Assembly (NCBI RefSeq): GCF_000176855.2
Contig: NC_015138.1
Span: forward strand, 4,340,001 to 4,404,000
Length of the DNA stretch: 64,000 nt
DNA from: Paracidovorax avenae ATCC 19860
GTDB lineage: Bacteria > Pseudomonadota > Gammaproteobacteria > Burkholderiales > Burkholderiaceae_C
Direction of reading: 5' to 3'
A program made the translations under genes and the position numbers. The notes beneath the pieces are model-generated. The model had not been told where the DNA came from. It made no database searches and worked only from the letters and a program-made list of their open reading frames with translations. Below, piece after piece: positions 8,486 to 16,929 of this stretch; the first letter of the stretch is position 1, and each line of letters starts with the position of its first letter.

Positions 8486-10962
8486 AGGACGCCGCGGTGC
8501 CGGGCGCCGATCCCGTCATCCTCGGTGTGCGCCACCACAGCCCTGCCTGCGCGCGGCTGGTGGCGGAGCGCATCCGCGCGCTGCGGCCGGCCTTCGTGCT
8601 GATCGAGGGGCCGGCGGACTTCAACGGCCGGCTCGATGAGCTCGCCCTGCCGCACCGGCTGCCGGTGGCGATCTACAGCTACCTGTCGCACGGCGACACC
8701 CACCGCGGATCGTGGACGCCGTTCGCCGAGCATTCGCCCGAATGGCAGGCGCTGCAGGCCGGGCGCGAAACCGGGGCGCAGGTGTGCTTCATCGACCTGC
8801 CCGCCTGGCATCCGGCCTTCGCGCACCTGGAGAACCGCTACGCCGATGCGGCCGATGCGCAACACCAGGCCCGCGCGGAAGCCTATGAACGCACTCTCGC
8901 GGACAAGCTCGCGGTGCAGGGCCGGGATGCGCTGTGGGACCATCTCTTCGAGGACGAGGGGCCGGGGGATGACGCGGGGAGCGGTGGAGACGACAGCCTT
9001 GCCTTGCGCCTGTCCACCTATTTCAGCCACCTGCGCGGAGATGGGGAGGCCGGCTCGGAGGGCAACCAGGCGCGTGAACGCATGATGGCGCGCTGGATCG
9101 CGTGGGCCATGGCGCGCGGCGCGGGCCCGGTGCTGGTGGTCTGCGGCGGCTACCACGCCCCGGCACTCGCGCGGCTCTGGCGTGGCCTGCCGGAATGCGA
9201 GCCGGTGGTGCCGCGGCCCGGCGAAGACGGCGCCGCGCAAGAGGCCGTATCCGCTCCGGCCACTCCGGCCACTCCGGCCACTCCGGAGGATGCGCCGCGC
9301 TTCGGCTCCTACCTCGTGCCCTACACCTTCCGCAGGCTCGATGCCTTCGCCGGCTATGCCTCCGGCATGCCCTCGCCGCAGTACTACCAATGGCTGTGGG
9401 AGCACGGCCCCGAGGGCGCCGCGCGCGAGGCGCTGCGGCACGTGGTGCAGCGCCTGCGCGGCCGCAAGCTGCCAGCCTCCACGGCCGACCTGATGGCCGT
9501 GCATGCGCGGGCGAATGGCCTGGCGCGGCTGCGCGGGCACCGGCAGCCCCTGCGCTCGGACTGGCTGGACGCGCTCGCCGGTGCGCTGGTGAAGGATGCC
9601 CTGGATGCACCGCTGCCCTGGACCTACCGCGGCCCGCTGCGCGCGGGGACCGACCCGGTGCTGGTGGAAGCCATGGACGTGCTCGCCGGGGACGCCGTGG
9701 GGCGCCTCGCGCCCGGCACGCCCCAGCCGCCGCTGGTGGCGGCGGTGCAGGCGGAGCTGGCCGCGCACGGGCTGGAGCTGCGCGGCACGGTCACGCTCGA
9801 CCTGCTGCAGGACCGGGACCGCGCCCGCAGCCGCGTGCTGCACCGGCTGGCCCTGCTGCAGTTGCCCGGCGTGGTGCGCACGCGCGGCCCGGCGCAAGCG
9901 ATGTCGGGCGAGCGCGAGGAGGCCTGGCGCCTCGGCGAGCCGCTGGAGCAGCAGGCCGCCCTCATCGAGGCGGGCGCCTGGGGCGCCACGCTGGAGGATG
10001 CCGCGCGCGCCCGGCTCGAGGACGACCTGCGGCGCGCGCGCGGCCGCATCGTGCCGCTGGCCGAAGGACTGAACCGCGCCGCCTGGGCAGGCCTGCCGTC
10101 CGTGAGCGACGGGTTGCTGCGAGAGCTCGGCGAAGCCATCGGCCAGGAGCCGCGCTTCGAGGCACTGGCGCCGGCCCTGGGGCTGCTGCACACGCTGCTG
10201 CGGCACGGCCGGTGGCTGGGCATGGCGGGCGCGCCCGCGCTGCGTGTGGCGGTGGAGTCGGGCTTCGACCGCGCGCTCTGGCTGCTGGAAGCCCCCGCCG
10301 CGGTGGCACCCGCCGACGTCGAGGACCACCTGCGGGGCCACCGCGCCCTGCACCGCATCGTGGCGGACCACCTCGCCGACCTGCACGAGGGCGCGGCAGC
10401 ACCGCTGGCCCTGGAGCCCGCGCGGGCCATCGCCGTCTGGCAGCGCAAGGCCGCCGATCCGCAGGCGGCCCCCGTCGGCCGCGGCGCGGCGCTCGGCGCG
10501 GTCCTGGCGCTGTCGGGGCGCCCCGGCACGGGCGATGCCGCGCCCCCCGAGGCTGTGGAGGAGGCCCTGGCGCTGCTGGGCGCCATGACGGCATCCACCC
10601 TGGGCGACGCGCTGGCCGGCCTGCTCGCCCTGGCGCGCGAAACGCTGGCCACCCAGCCGGCCTTCGCGGCGGGCATGGACCGGCGGATCCGGGCGCTGGA
10701 CGATGCGGAGTTCATCCTCGCCCTGCCGGCATTGCGCGCGGCGTTCGCCTGGCTGCCGCCGCGCGAGCGCGGCGACCTGGCCGGCCAGGTGCTCGCGCTG
10801 CACGGCGCGCAGCACCTGCCGCGGCGTACCCTCACCGCGGCGCAGGCCGGCGGCTTCTCGCCGGAAGACATCGCCACCGCGCGCGCTGGCGAGGCGGCAG
10901 CCGCTGCCCGGCTGGCCGCCTGGGGCCTGCCCATCGATACCGGGATGGAAGCACCGGCATGA
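8482..10962 (+). CDS. DUF5682 family protein (YehM-like)
   Basis: An 826-residue protein starting at GTG 8482, which overlaps the stop of the MoxR gene by 4 nt (GTGA). The N-terminus reads VILGVRHHSPACARLVAERI and then VLIEGPADFNG, the hallmark opening of DUF5682. A second conserved block, PVLVVCGGYHAPALARL, lies near residue 220. The His/Glu/Asp pattern in these blocks recalls TraB/ChaN-type folds, but I infer no enzymatic activity. The C-terminal half is helical and Leu/Ala-rich. E. coli YehM occupies the same place between the MoxR ATPase and the VWA protein. A short in-frame tandem repeat at 9256-9286 lies in a linker. Function is unknown; obligate linkage to MoxR and VWA suggests it is their client or adaptor. 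Confidence 0.82.
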   Translation: MKDAAVPGADPVILGVRHHSPACARLVAERIRALRPAFVLIEGPADFNGRLDELALPHRLPVAIYSYLSHGDTHRGSWTPFAEHSPEWQALQAGRETGAQVCFIDLPAWHPAFAHLENRYADAADAQHQARAEAYERTLADKLAVQGRDALWDHLFEDEGPGDDAGSGGDDSLALRLSTYFSHLRGDGEAGSEGNQARERMMARWIAWAMARGAGPVLVVCGGYHAPALARLWRGLPECEPVVPRPGEDGAAQEAVSAPATPATPATPEDAPRFGSYLVPYTFRRLDAFAGYASGMPSPQYYQWLWEHGPEGAAREALRHVVQRLRGRKLPASTADLMAVHARANGLARLRGHRQPLRSDWLDALAGALVKDALDAPLPWTYRGPLRAGTDPVLVEAMDVLAGDAVGRLAPGTPQPPLVAAVQAELAAHGLELRGTVTLDLLQDRDRARSRVLHRLALLQLPGVVRTRGPAQAMSGEREEAWRLGEPLEQQAALIEAGAWGATLEDAARARLEDDLRRARGRIVPLAEGLNRAAWAGLPSVSDGLLRELGEAIGQEPRFEALAPALGLLHTLLRHGRWLGMAGAPALRVAVESGFDRALWLLEAPAAVAPADVEDHLRGHRALHRIVADHLADLHEGAAAPLALEPARAIAVWQRKAADPQAAPVGRGAALGAVLALSGRPGTGDAAPPEAVEEALALLGAMTASTLGDALAGLLALARETLATQPAFAAGMDRRIRALDDAEFILALPALRAAFAWLPPRERGDLAGQVLALHGAQHLPRRTLTAAQAGGFSPEDIATARAGEAAAAARLAAWGLPIDTGMEAPA
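9256..9286 (+). repeat. 9-bp tandem repeat coding for Pro-Ala-Thr
   Basis: Three perfect copies of CCGGCCACT (9256-9282) plus a partial fourth lie inside the DUF5682 gene. They encode a Pro-Ala-Thr linker. The 9-bp unit keeps the frame, so slippage would change linker length without inactivating the gene. Confidence 0.85.
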
Positions 10963-12083
10963 CCCTCTCCATTCCCGATCCCCTGCAGCGCTGGCGCCTG
11001 CTGCTGGGCGAACCGGCCGAGCCGGCCTGCGGCGCACTCGGCGAAGCCGCGCAGGCGGCCGATGCGGCCCTCGAATGGCTCTATGGCCGCGATGGCGATC
11101 GCGCCGAACGCGGCGAGCGCAGCGCAGGCCTGGGCCCATCGGCACTGAGCACCCCGGACTGGATCAACGCCATCCACACGCTCTTCCCCAAGGAAGTGAT
11201 CGAACGCCTGGAGCGCGACGCGGTGGAGCGCTACGGCATCGACGAGGTGGTGACCAACCTCGAAGTGCTGGAACGCATCGAGCCCTCCGAATCGCTGCTG
11301 CGCGCGGTGCTGCACACCAAGCACCTGATGAACCCCGAGGTGCTGGCCGCCGCGCGCCGGCTGGTCGCCGAGGTCGTGCGGCGCATCATGGAGAAGCTCG
11401 CGACCGAGGTGCGGCAGGCCTTCGGCGGCAGCCGCGACCGGCGCCGGCTCTCGCGCCTGAAGGTGGCGCGCAACTTCGACTTCCAGCGCACCCTGGCGGC
11501 CAACCTGCGCCGCTGGGACCCGGCGCGCGGCAAGCTCTACCTGGAGCGGCCCGTGTTCGCGAGCCGCACGCGCCGGCATGCCGAGCCCTGGGACATCGTG
11601 CTGCTGATCGACCAGAGCGGCTCCATGGTGGATTCCGTCATCCACAGCGCCGTGATGGCCGCGTGCCTCTGGCAGTTGCCGGGCATGCGCACGCGGCTGG
11701 TCGCGTTCGACACGCAGGTGGTGGACCTGACGGCCGACGTGTCCGACCCGGTGGAGCTGCTCATGAAGGTGCAGTTGGGCGGCGGCACCGACATCGCCAA
11801 GGCCGTGGGCTATGCCCAGTCGCTGGTGGCCAATCCTTCGCGCACCATCGTCGTTCTGGTGAGCGATTTCTACGAGGGCGGCGGCCCGGGCGAGCTGGTG
11901 CGCCGCGTGAAGGCGCTGACCGGCGCGGGCGCCAGGGTGCTGGGCCTGGCCGCGCTCGATGCGCAGGCCGAACCCGCCTATGACCGGGAGATGGCCGCGC
12001 GGCTCGTGCGCGAGGGCGCGCAGGTGGGCGCCATGACGCCGGGGCAGCTCGCGGCCTGGCTGGCCGAGAAGGTGCAGGCATGA
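10959..12083 (+). CDS. VWA-domain protein, MoxR partner (YehP-like)
   Basis: A 374-residue protein whose ATG overlaps the DUF5682 stop (ATGA). The N-terminal 200 residues are helical and basic (MEKLATEVRQAFGGSRDRRR). The C-terminal half is a von Willebrand factor A domain with an intact metal-binding (MIDAS) motif: DQSGS near residue 218, Thr in GGGTDIAKA and Asp in LVSDFYEGG. MIDAS-containing VWA proteins work with MoxR ATPases to engage client proteins through a bound Mg2+. The length and position match E. coli YehP. No signal peptide or membrane segment is seen, so the protein should be cytoplasmic. The gene ends in another ATGA overlap. Confidence 0.9.
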   Translation: MTLSIPDPLQRWRLLLGEPAEPACGALGEAAQAADAALEWLYGRDGDRAERGERSAGLGPSALSTPDWINAIHTLFPKEVIERLERDAVERYGIDEVVTNLEVLERIEPSESLLRAVLHTKHLMNPEVLAAARRLVAEVVRRIMEKLATEVRQAFGGSRDRRRLSRLKVARNFDFQRTLAANLRRWDPARGKLYLERPVFASRTRRHAEPWDIVLLIDQSGSMVDSVIHSAVMAACLWQLPGMRTRLVAFDTQVVDLTADVSDPVELLMKVQLGGGTDIAKAVGYAQSLVANPSRTIVVLVSDFYEGGGPGELVRRVKALTGAGARVLGLAALDAQAEPAYDREMAARLVREGAQVGAMTPGQLAAWLAEKVQA

Positions 12084-14272
12084 GCGCCGCCGGGCACCGG
12101 GCCGACCTGCTCGAACTCACGGCCGAGGCGCTCACCGCCCTGGCCAACGCGGGCTTCGTGAAGCGCGCGCAGAAGGACGTGGCCGCGGGCCTGCTGCCCC
12201 GCCTGGCGACGGAAGCCGACGGCACGGTGGTGGCGGAGTTCGCCGATGGCGCGCGCACGCGCCTGCCGCCGGGCCGCACGCTGCGCGATGCGGCATGCAC
12301 CTGCGCGGCCAGCGGCATGTGCCGGCACCGCGTGATGCTGGTGCTGGCCTACCAGCAGGACCATGCACGCAACGCCGCGCCTGGGGCCGGCGACGGCAGT
12401 GACAGTGGCGGCGATGCTGAAGCCGCCGTGGCCGCTCCTGCGCCCGCGGCCGAGGGGCCCTGGAGCCCCGCCCATTTCGATGATGCGGCGGTGGCGGCCA
12501 GCATCGCGCCCTCCGTGCTGGAGCAGGCCGCGCGCCTGGCGGCGTCGCGGCCGGTGGTGGCGGTACAGCCCTGGCAGAGCCCCTCGGTTCCGCCCGCGGC
12601 GCGGCTGCCGATGTGCACGGTGCGCTTTTTCTCGCGCAGTTCGCTGGTGCATGCACGCTGCGACTGCCAGCAGGGCAGCGGCTGCGCCCACGTGGTGGTG
12701 GCCCTCTGGGCCTTCCGGGCCGCGGGCGAACTGGCTCCTGGTGGCGACGAGGCCATGGTGGAGGTCGCGCCGCGCGGCGATGCGCCGCCAGCGGCGCCCG
12801 AAAGCGGTGGTCCAGCCCCGGTGGCCGCGGCGCCGCCCCCCGGGCGCCTGCGCGCTCCGCAAGCCCTGCAGTTGCGCGAGGCGCTGGACGAACTGCTGCT
12901 GGCGCTGTGGCTCGAAGGCACGTCGCAGCCTCCCATGGCCCTGGCCGCGCGCTTCGGTGCCGTGCGCGCCCAGGCGCAGGCGCTGGGCTGGCGCTGGGTG
13001 GACGACGGCCTGGCCGAGCTGTCGCTGCTGCTGCAGTCCCAGCAGGCGCGCAGCAGCCGCGACGACCCGGCGCGGACACTGCAGGTGGCTGCAGAACTGT
13101 GGGCGCGGCCGCGCGCCGCGGCGCATGCGGAGGACGCCTCCGGGCAGCCGCCGGGCACGACGCGACCGCCGCTGCATGCGAGCCAGGTCCTGGGCATCGG
13201 GGTGAAAGGCGAGGTGGCGCTGGACCACCTCAAGCTCGTATCGCTGGGCGCGGCGCTGTGGGCCGACGACGCGGCCGAAGGCGCCAGCGTGCTCTTCGCC
13301 GACCCGGACACGCAGACCGTGACGGTGCTGGAGCGCCAGTGGCCGCGCGGCGAAGGCGGCCCCGGGCAGGCGCTGTCCGGCCGGCGGGTGGCGGGTTTTC
13401 CGCTGCGGCAGGTCGCAGCGGGGCAGGTCATCACCAAGACCGCGACGCGGCGCGCCAACGGCGCCATCGACATCGGCTCCGGCGCGCGCCAGACGGGCGT
13501 GATGCCCCTGTCGCCCACGGCCTGGGACGACCTGGGTGCCCCGCTGCGCCAGGGCAGCGTGGAGTCGCTGGTGGAGCGCCTGCGCAACGCGCCTCCGGAA
13601 TTCGTGCAGCCGCGCCAGGCGGCCACGGGCGCGGCCGGGGGCACATCGGGCCCGCTGCACGTGGTGGCCTTTCCGGGCATGCACGCCGACGAGTGCACCT
13701 GGGACGCCGCCGCGCAGGTGCTGCACGCACGGATCGTGCGCCGCGATGGCGATGGCGATGGCGCTGCAGATGCGGCCTCCGCCGCCTTGCATCTCGCCTT
13801 GCCGCACCGTGCGGCGGCGCCGGGCGCGGTGGATGCGCTGGCGCGTACGCTGTCGGGCGAATGGGGCAGCCTGCGCGCCGTCGCGGGGCCGGCGGCCCTG
13901 CACCAGGGCCGCGCCGTGATGCAGCCGCTGGCCCTGCTCACGGACCAGCGTGCGGTGGTGCCGCAGATCGAGGCCCCCGCCGCACAGGCGCTCGCGCTGC
14001 GCACGGCCAGCGAAACACCCCAGGGTGTTCAGGCCCTCCTCGGCGCCACGTCGCAATGGCTGGCACAGTGGCTGCGCCAGGGCCTGCGCCACCAGCCGGG
14101 CGGGCTGGAGACGCGGGCACGGGACCAGGCGCGCCAACTCCGGCACGCCGGCCTGGACCGCACGGCAGCGCTGCTGGAAGGCGTTCCCGCGCAGTTGCGG
14201 TCCCCGGAGCGCGGAGCGCTGCTGCGGACGCTGTCCACCCTCGCATTGCTGGTACAGGCACAGGAACGATGA
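12080..14272 (+). CDS. Double SWIM zinc-finger protein (YehQ-like)
   Basis: A 730-residue protein with two SWIM-type zinc-binding motifs of the form CxCxnCxH. The first uses Cys73, Cys75, Cys81 and His83 (CTCAASGMCRH); the second, near residues 194-204, reads CDCQQGSGCAH. SWIM fingers are thought to bind DNA or proteins. The rest is Ala-rich and helical with no recognised catalytic site. E. coli YehQ is the counterpart at the end of its cluster. The start overlaps the VWA stop by 4 nt and the stop overlaps the following acetyltransferase start by 4 nt, so all five downstream genes appear to be one translation-coupled unit. Confidence 0.85.
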   Translation: MSAAGHRADLLELTAEALTALANAGFVKRAQKDVAAGLLPRLATEADGTVVAEFADGARTRLPPGRTLRDAACTCAASGMCRHRVMLVLAYQQDHARNAAPGAGDGSDSGGDAEAAVAAPAPAAEGPWSPAHFDDAAVAASIAPSVLEQAARLAASRPVVAVQPWQSPSVPPAARLPMCTVRFFSRSSLVHARCDCQQGSGCAHVVVALWAFRAAGELAPGGDEAMVEVAPRGDAPPAAPESGGPAPVAAAPPPGRLRAPQALQLREALDELLLALWLEGTSQPPMALAARFGAVRAQAQALGWRWVDDGLAELSLLLQSQQARSSRDDPARTLQVAAELWARPRAAAHAEDASGQPPGTTRPPLHASQVLGIGVKGEVALDHLKLVSLGAALWADDAAEGASVLFADPDTQTVTVLERQWPRGEGGPGQALSGRRVAGFPLRQVAAGQVITKTATRRANGAIDIGSGARQTGVMPLSPTAWDDLGAPLRQGSVESLVERLRNAPPEFVQPRQAATGAAGGTSGPLHVVAFPGMHADECTWDAAAQVLHARIVRRDGDGDGAADAASAALHLALPHRAAAPGAVDALARTLSGEWGSLRAVAGPAALHQGRAVMQPLALLTDQRAVVPQIEAPAAQALALRTASETPQGVQALLGATSQWLAQWLRQGLRHQPGGLETRARDQARQLRHAGLDRTAALLEGVPAQLRSPERGALLRTLSTLALLVQAQER

Positions 14273-15027
14273 CCGACACAGCCCCTGCAACCCTCGTCCG
14301 CGCGCTGGAAGAGCGCGCCTTCAACGCCTGGCCCGCGCACCAGACGGTATTCCACGCAGGCTGGGTGTTCCGGCTGTCGGGCGGCTATACCAAGCGCGCC
14401 AACTCGGCCAATGCACTGGTGCCGGGTGCGCCGTTCGATGGCGTGCGCGAGGCGGCGGCAGCACTGTACGCGCGGCATGGACTGCCCGCCGTGTTCCGCA
14501 TCACGCCCCTGGCGCCGGCCGAAGCCGACCTGGCACTGGCGGACGCGGGCTACCAGCACTTCGACCCCTCGCTGGTGCTGCAACGGCCCCTGCCGCCGGG
14601 CTCGATGCCCCGGCCCGATGGCAGCACCCTGGTCAGCACCTCGCCATCGCCCGCGTGGCTGGAAGGCTTCGCGGCGGCCAATGGCGTGGCCCTGCACCAC
14701 CGCAACCTGCACCGCAGCATCCTCGAGGCCATCGCCCACCCGGTGGGCTACGCACTGCAGCGGGACGCCCACGGCCATGCCGTGGGCTTCGGCCTGGCGG
14801 TGCTGGAACGCCACGCGGTAGGCCTGTACGACCTGGCCGTGGCGCCCGGACACCGGGGCAGCGGGCGCGGCCGCGCCCTGGTGCAGGCCCTGCTGCACTG
14901 GGGCAGCGAGGCCGGGGCGGCCAGCGCCTACCTGCAGGTGCGTGCGCAGAACACGCCTGCGCTGCGGCTGTATGAATCGATGGGGTTCAGGACGGCCTAT
15001 GGGTACCACTATCGGGTTCCGGGCTGA
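14269..15027 (+). CDS. GNAT-family N-acetyltransferase
   Basis: A 252-residue protein starting in an ATGA overlap with the SWIM gene. The C-terminal half has the GNAT acetyl-CoA-binding signature LYDLAVAPGHRGSGRGRALV (the R/Q-x-x-G-x-G/A loop) followed by YLQVRAQNTPALRLYESMGF, the strand-helix ending of the fold. The N-terminal half is more divergent (GWVFRLSGGYTKRANSANAL), typical of a two-domain GNAT subfamily. The acetyl acceptor is unknown. Its coupled position makes it a probable sixth member of the MoxR-VWA system here; I do not know it as part of the E. coli cluster. Confidence 0.85.
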   Translation: MTDTAPATLVRALEERAFNAWPAHQTVFHAGWVFRLSGGYTKRANSANALVPGAPFDGVREAAAALYARHGLPAVFRITPLAPAEADLALADAGYQHFDPSLVLQRPLPPGSMPRPDGSTLVSTSPSPAWLEGFAAANGVALHHRNLHRSILEAIAHPVGYALQRDAHGHAVGFGLAVLERHAVGLYDLAVAPGHRGSGRGRALVQALLHWGSEAGAASAYLQVRAQNTPALRLYESMGFRTAYGYHYRVPG

Positions 15028-15180
15028 GGATGGCCGCCATGGGCCTTGCTCCCCTGCAGGGCCCGGTCAGCCTGCCCGCCTGCGCCGCAGCAGGAATTCC
15101 GCTGGGCGGCATGGCACACTCTCGCGCGTTGGCAGGCAGATCCGGTGCCCGCATGCCATCCCCCACGAGGAGCCCCGACG

Positions 15181-15717
15181 ATGAACACGCCCTCCAAGTA
15201 TTCGGCCACGCTGCGCCTGCTGCACTGGTCCATGTTCGCGCTCGTCGCGCTGGCCTATGCCAGCATCAACCTGCGCAAGGCCTTCGAGCGCGGCAGCGAC
15301 AGCCGCCTGCTGATGGTGGAATCGCATTTCCTGCTCGGCATGCTGGTACTGCTGCTCGTGCTGCCGCGGCTGCTCGCGCGCTGGCGCTCGCCGCAGCCGC
15401 CGATCGATCCGCCACTGCCGGCGCCCCTGCGCATCGGCGCGCACCTGGGGCATGGCCTGCTCTATGCCTTCCTCATCGTGCAGCCCCTGCTGGGCATGGC
15501 CTGCCGCCTGGTGAGCGGCCGCGGCATCGGCCTGCCGTTCACGGAGGCATCCATCCCCTGGCCCGCCGCGTGGGTGGACAAGCAGTTCGCCGGCACGCTC
15601 GAATCCGCCCACGAATGGCTGGGAACGGCCTTCTACTGGGTGATCGGCCTGCACATCGCCGCGGCGCTCTGGCACGCCCTGGTGCGCCGGGACAATGCGC
15701 TGCGGCGGATGTGGTGA
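15181..15717 (+). CDS. Cytochrome b561-family membrane protein
   Basis: A 178-residue protein with four hydrophobic segments. Probable haem-ligating histidines lie in LRLLHWSMF (segment 1), the middle segments (ESHFLLGML, GHGLLYAFL) and GLHIAAALWHALVRRDNALRRM (segment 4). The ending H-x-x-V-R-R-D is characteristic of prokaryotic cytochrome b561 (CybB type), which transfers electrons from ubiquinol at the inner membrane. GAGGAG lies 7-12 nt upstream of the ATG. It is separate from the upstream operon by 153 bp and convergent with the DUF4189 gene. Confidence 0.88.
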   Translation: MNTPSKYSATLRLLHWSMFALVALAYASINLRKAFERGSDSRLLMVESHFLLGMLVLLLVLPRLLARWRSPQPPIDPPLPAPLRIGAHLGHGLLYAFLIVQPLLGMACRLVSGRGIGLPFTEASIPWPAAWVDKQFAGTLESAHEWLGTAFYWVIGLHIAAALWHALVRRDNALRRMW

Positions 15718-15796
15718 TGCGGACCCGGATCCGATGGGCCGGCCTGCCTGTTCAGCAGGAAGTTCCGCGGCGGCACCACTTTCCGCTTTCGCGCTG

Positions 15797-16285
15797 TCAG
15801 AATTTCCTGAAGACGGGCTCTGAGCATTCGGAGATCGCCACCTTGCACTCTCCTTTTCCCAGCTCAGCGCACCTGGCCTTGCCCAGGCGCACCGCCTCCT
15901 CAGCCGTAGCAGCCGTGGTGAACGCGGCGCCCATGGCCTGCACCGGATGTACCAGCGCGACACACTGATTCTGGTAGACGAACTCCACCTTGCAATCCCG
16001 GGTCCCGGCGCTCCTGCAGTTCTCCAAAGCCTTTTTCCGGGCAGCCTCTTCGGACAGTTGGCGGGAACTCACTCCGCCGTTGCCGCTGGGAGAGGTAGCG
16101 ATGGCGCCCCACGTTTTGATCCATTCGCCGGTCGGCCGGGGAGGCGCTGCGGCTTCTCCATCGGAGCTTGGGCCGCACAGCGCGCTGCCGGGGGCGACGC
16201 CCGAGGGGCAGGCCGTCTGGGCTGCGGCTCCGCAGCAGGCCAGTAGCGAAGCAGTCAGGAAGCTGAGCGGTTTGATGTAGTTCAT
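15797..16285 (-). CDS. Secreted DUF4189-family protein
   Basis: A 162-residue protein with a Sec signal peptide (MNYIKPLSFLTASLLACCGAA, cut probably after AAA-Q). The mature part contains the DUF4189 pattern: WGAIATSPSGNGGVSS, then LSEEAARKKALENCRSAG, and paired cysteines around DCKVEFVYQNQC and CAELGKGECKVAISEC. The alternating Cys positions suggest disulfides in the periplasm. Proteins of this family are small, often repeated and of unknown function. The gene is leftward and convergent with cytochrome b561. Confidence 0.8.
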   Translation of the reverse strand: MNYIKPLSFLTASLLACCGAAAQTACPSGVAPGSALCGPSSDGEAAAPPRPTGEWIKTWGAIATSPSGNGGVSSRQLSEEAARKKALENCRSAGTRDCKVEFVYQNQCVALVHPVQAMGAAFTTAATAEEAVRLGKARCAELGKGECKVAISECSEPVFRKF

Positions 16286-16384
16286 GGCAGGAAACGGGGT
16301 TGGTTTTCACTCACGCCGGCGATGGCCGGCTGCGGCATGGGCGCCACCTCGGCACGCTCCACTCGGGGTCCGGAAGAAGGCTGG

Positions 16385-16843
16385 CTACTCGTCCTCACCA
16401 CCTTCCAGCATCTTGCGCAGCAGGAAATCCAGCGCCAGCCGTTCCGCAGGGTTGAGCCGGCCGTAGGTGCTCTGGGTGATCCTGCGTGCGAACGGCTGCA
16501 TGGTGCGCACGAGGTCTCGGCCCTCGTCCGTGAGTTCGATCACCACCTTGCGCCGGTCCACGCGGTCGTGGTCCACGCTGATCAGGCCGCGCTGCTTCAG
16601 TCGATCCACCACGCCGCGGATGGTGGCCTGGTCGATGACGGTGGCCTTCACCACCTCGGCCAGGGAACTGCTGCCCTGGTCGTGCAGGGAGCACAGCACC
16701 ACGAACTGGGCGGCCGTCAGCTGGGAGTCCGGGATGTACTGCTGGAACAGCGCCGTGTGCCGCTGGTACACGCGGCGCAGCAGATGCCCCACCTGTTCGG
16801 AGAACACATACCCCTCATCCTCGGTCGCGGTCTTGTCTGGCAT
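16385..16843 (-). CDS. nicR: MarR-family repressor of nicotinate catabolism (NicR/BpsR-like)
   Basis: A 152-residue MarR regulator with a winged-helix core at about 40-110: LTAAQFVVLCSLHDQGSSS, the recognition helix near DQATIRGVVDRLKQRGLI, and the wing DRVDRRKVVIELTDEG. P. putida NicR and Bordetella BpsR are MarR proteins that repress nic genes and are relieved by 6-hydroxynicotinate. The location, next to the transporter of a complete nic cluster, and the overall sequence support the same role. It is leftward, 86 bp downstream of the MFS gene and may be co-transcribed with it. The candidate operators are the TGCAC motifs at 23244-23342. Assignment to this regulon rather than to another aromatic is by context. 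Confidence 0.78.
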   Translation of the reverse strand: MPDKTATEDEGYVFSEQVGHLLRRVYQRHTALFQQYIPDSQLTAAQFVVLCSLHDQGSSSLAEVVKATVIDQATIRGVVDRLKQRGLISVDHDRVDRRKVVIELTDEGRDLVRTMQPFARRITQSTYGRLNPAERLALDFLLRKMLEGGEDE

Positions 16844-16929
16844 GCTGGGATTGTAGGGAGCGCGCATGGCAAGGCTGGTGGACGGCGCCCCCCGGCAACT
16901 GCGCTCGCGGCCGCTGCCGGGGGCCCGTT

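Noticed and set aside
8458..11145. 895-codon frame opposite DUF5682/VWA
   Set aside because: Antisense shadow; the plus strand is chained by start/stop overlaps with recognised domains.
13745..13762. Three GATGGC units in the SWIM gene
   Set aside because: Too short and codon-driven (Asp-Gly) to call a significant repeat.
3096..15027. The MoxR-VWA operon as a recently acquired defence island
   Set aside because: GC content and codon use match the neighbours, and no mobility gene, tRNA or repeat borders it; recent transfer is not supported, though a defence role is not excluded.
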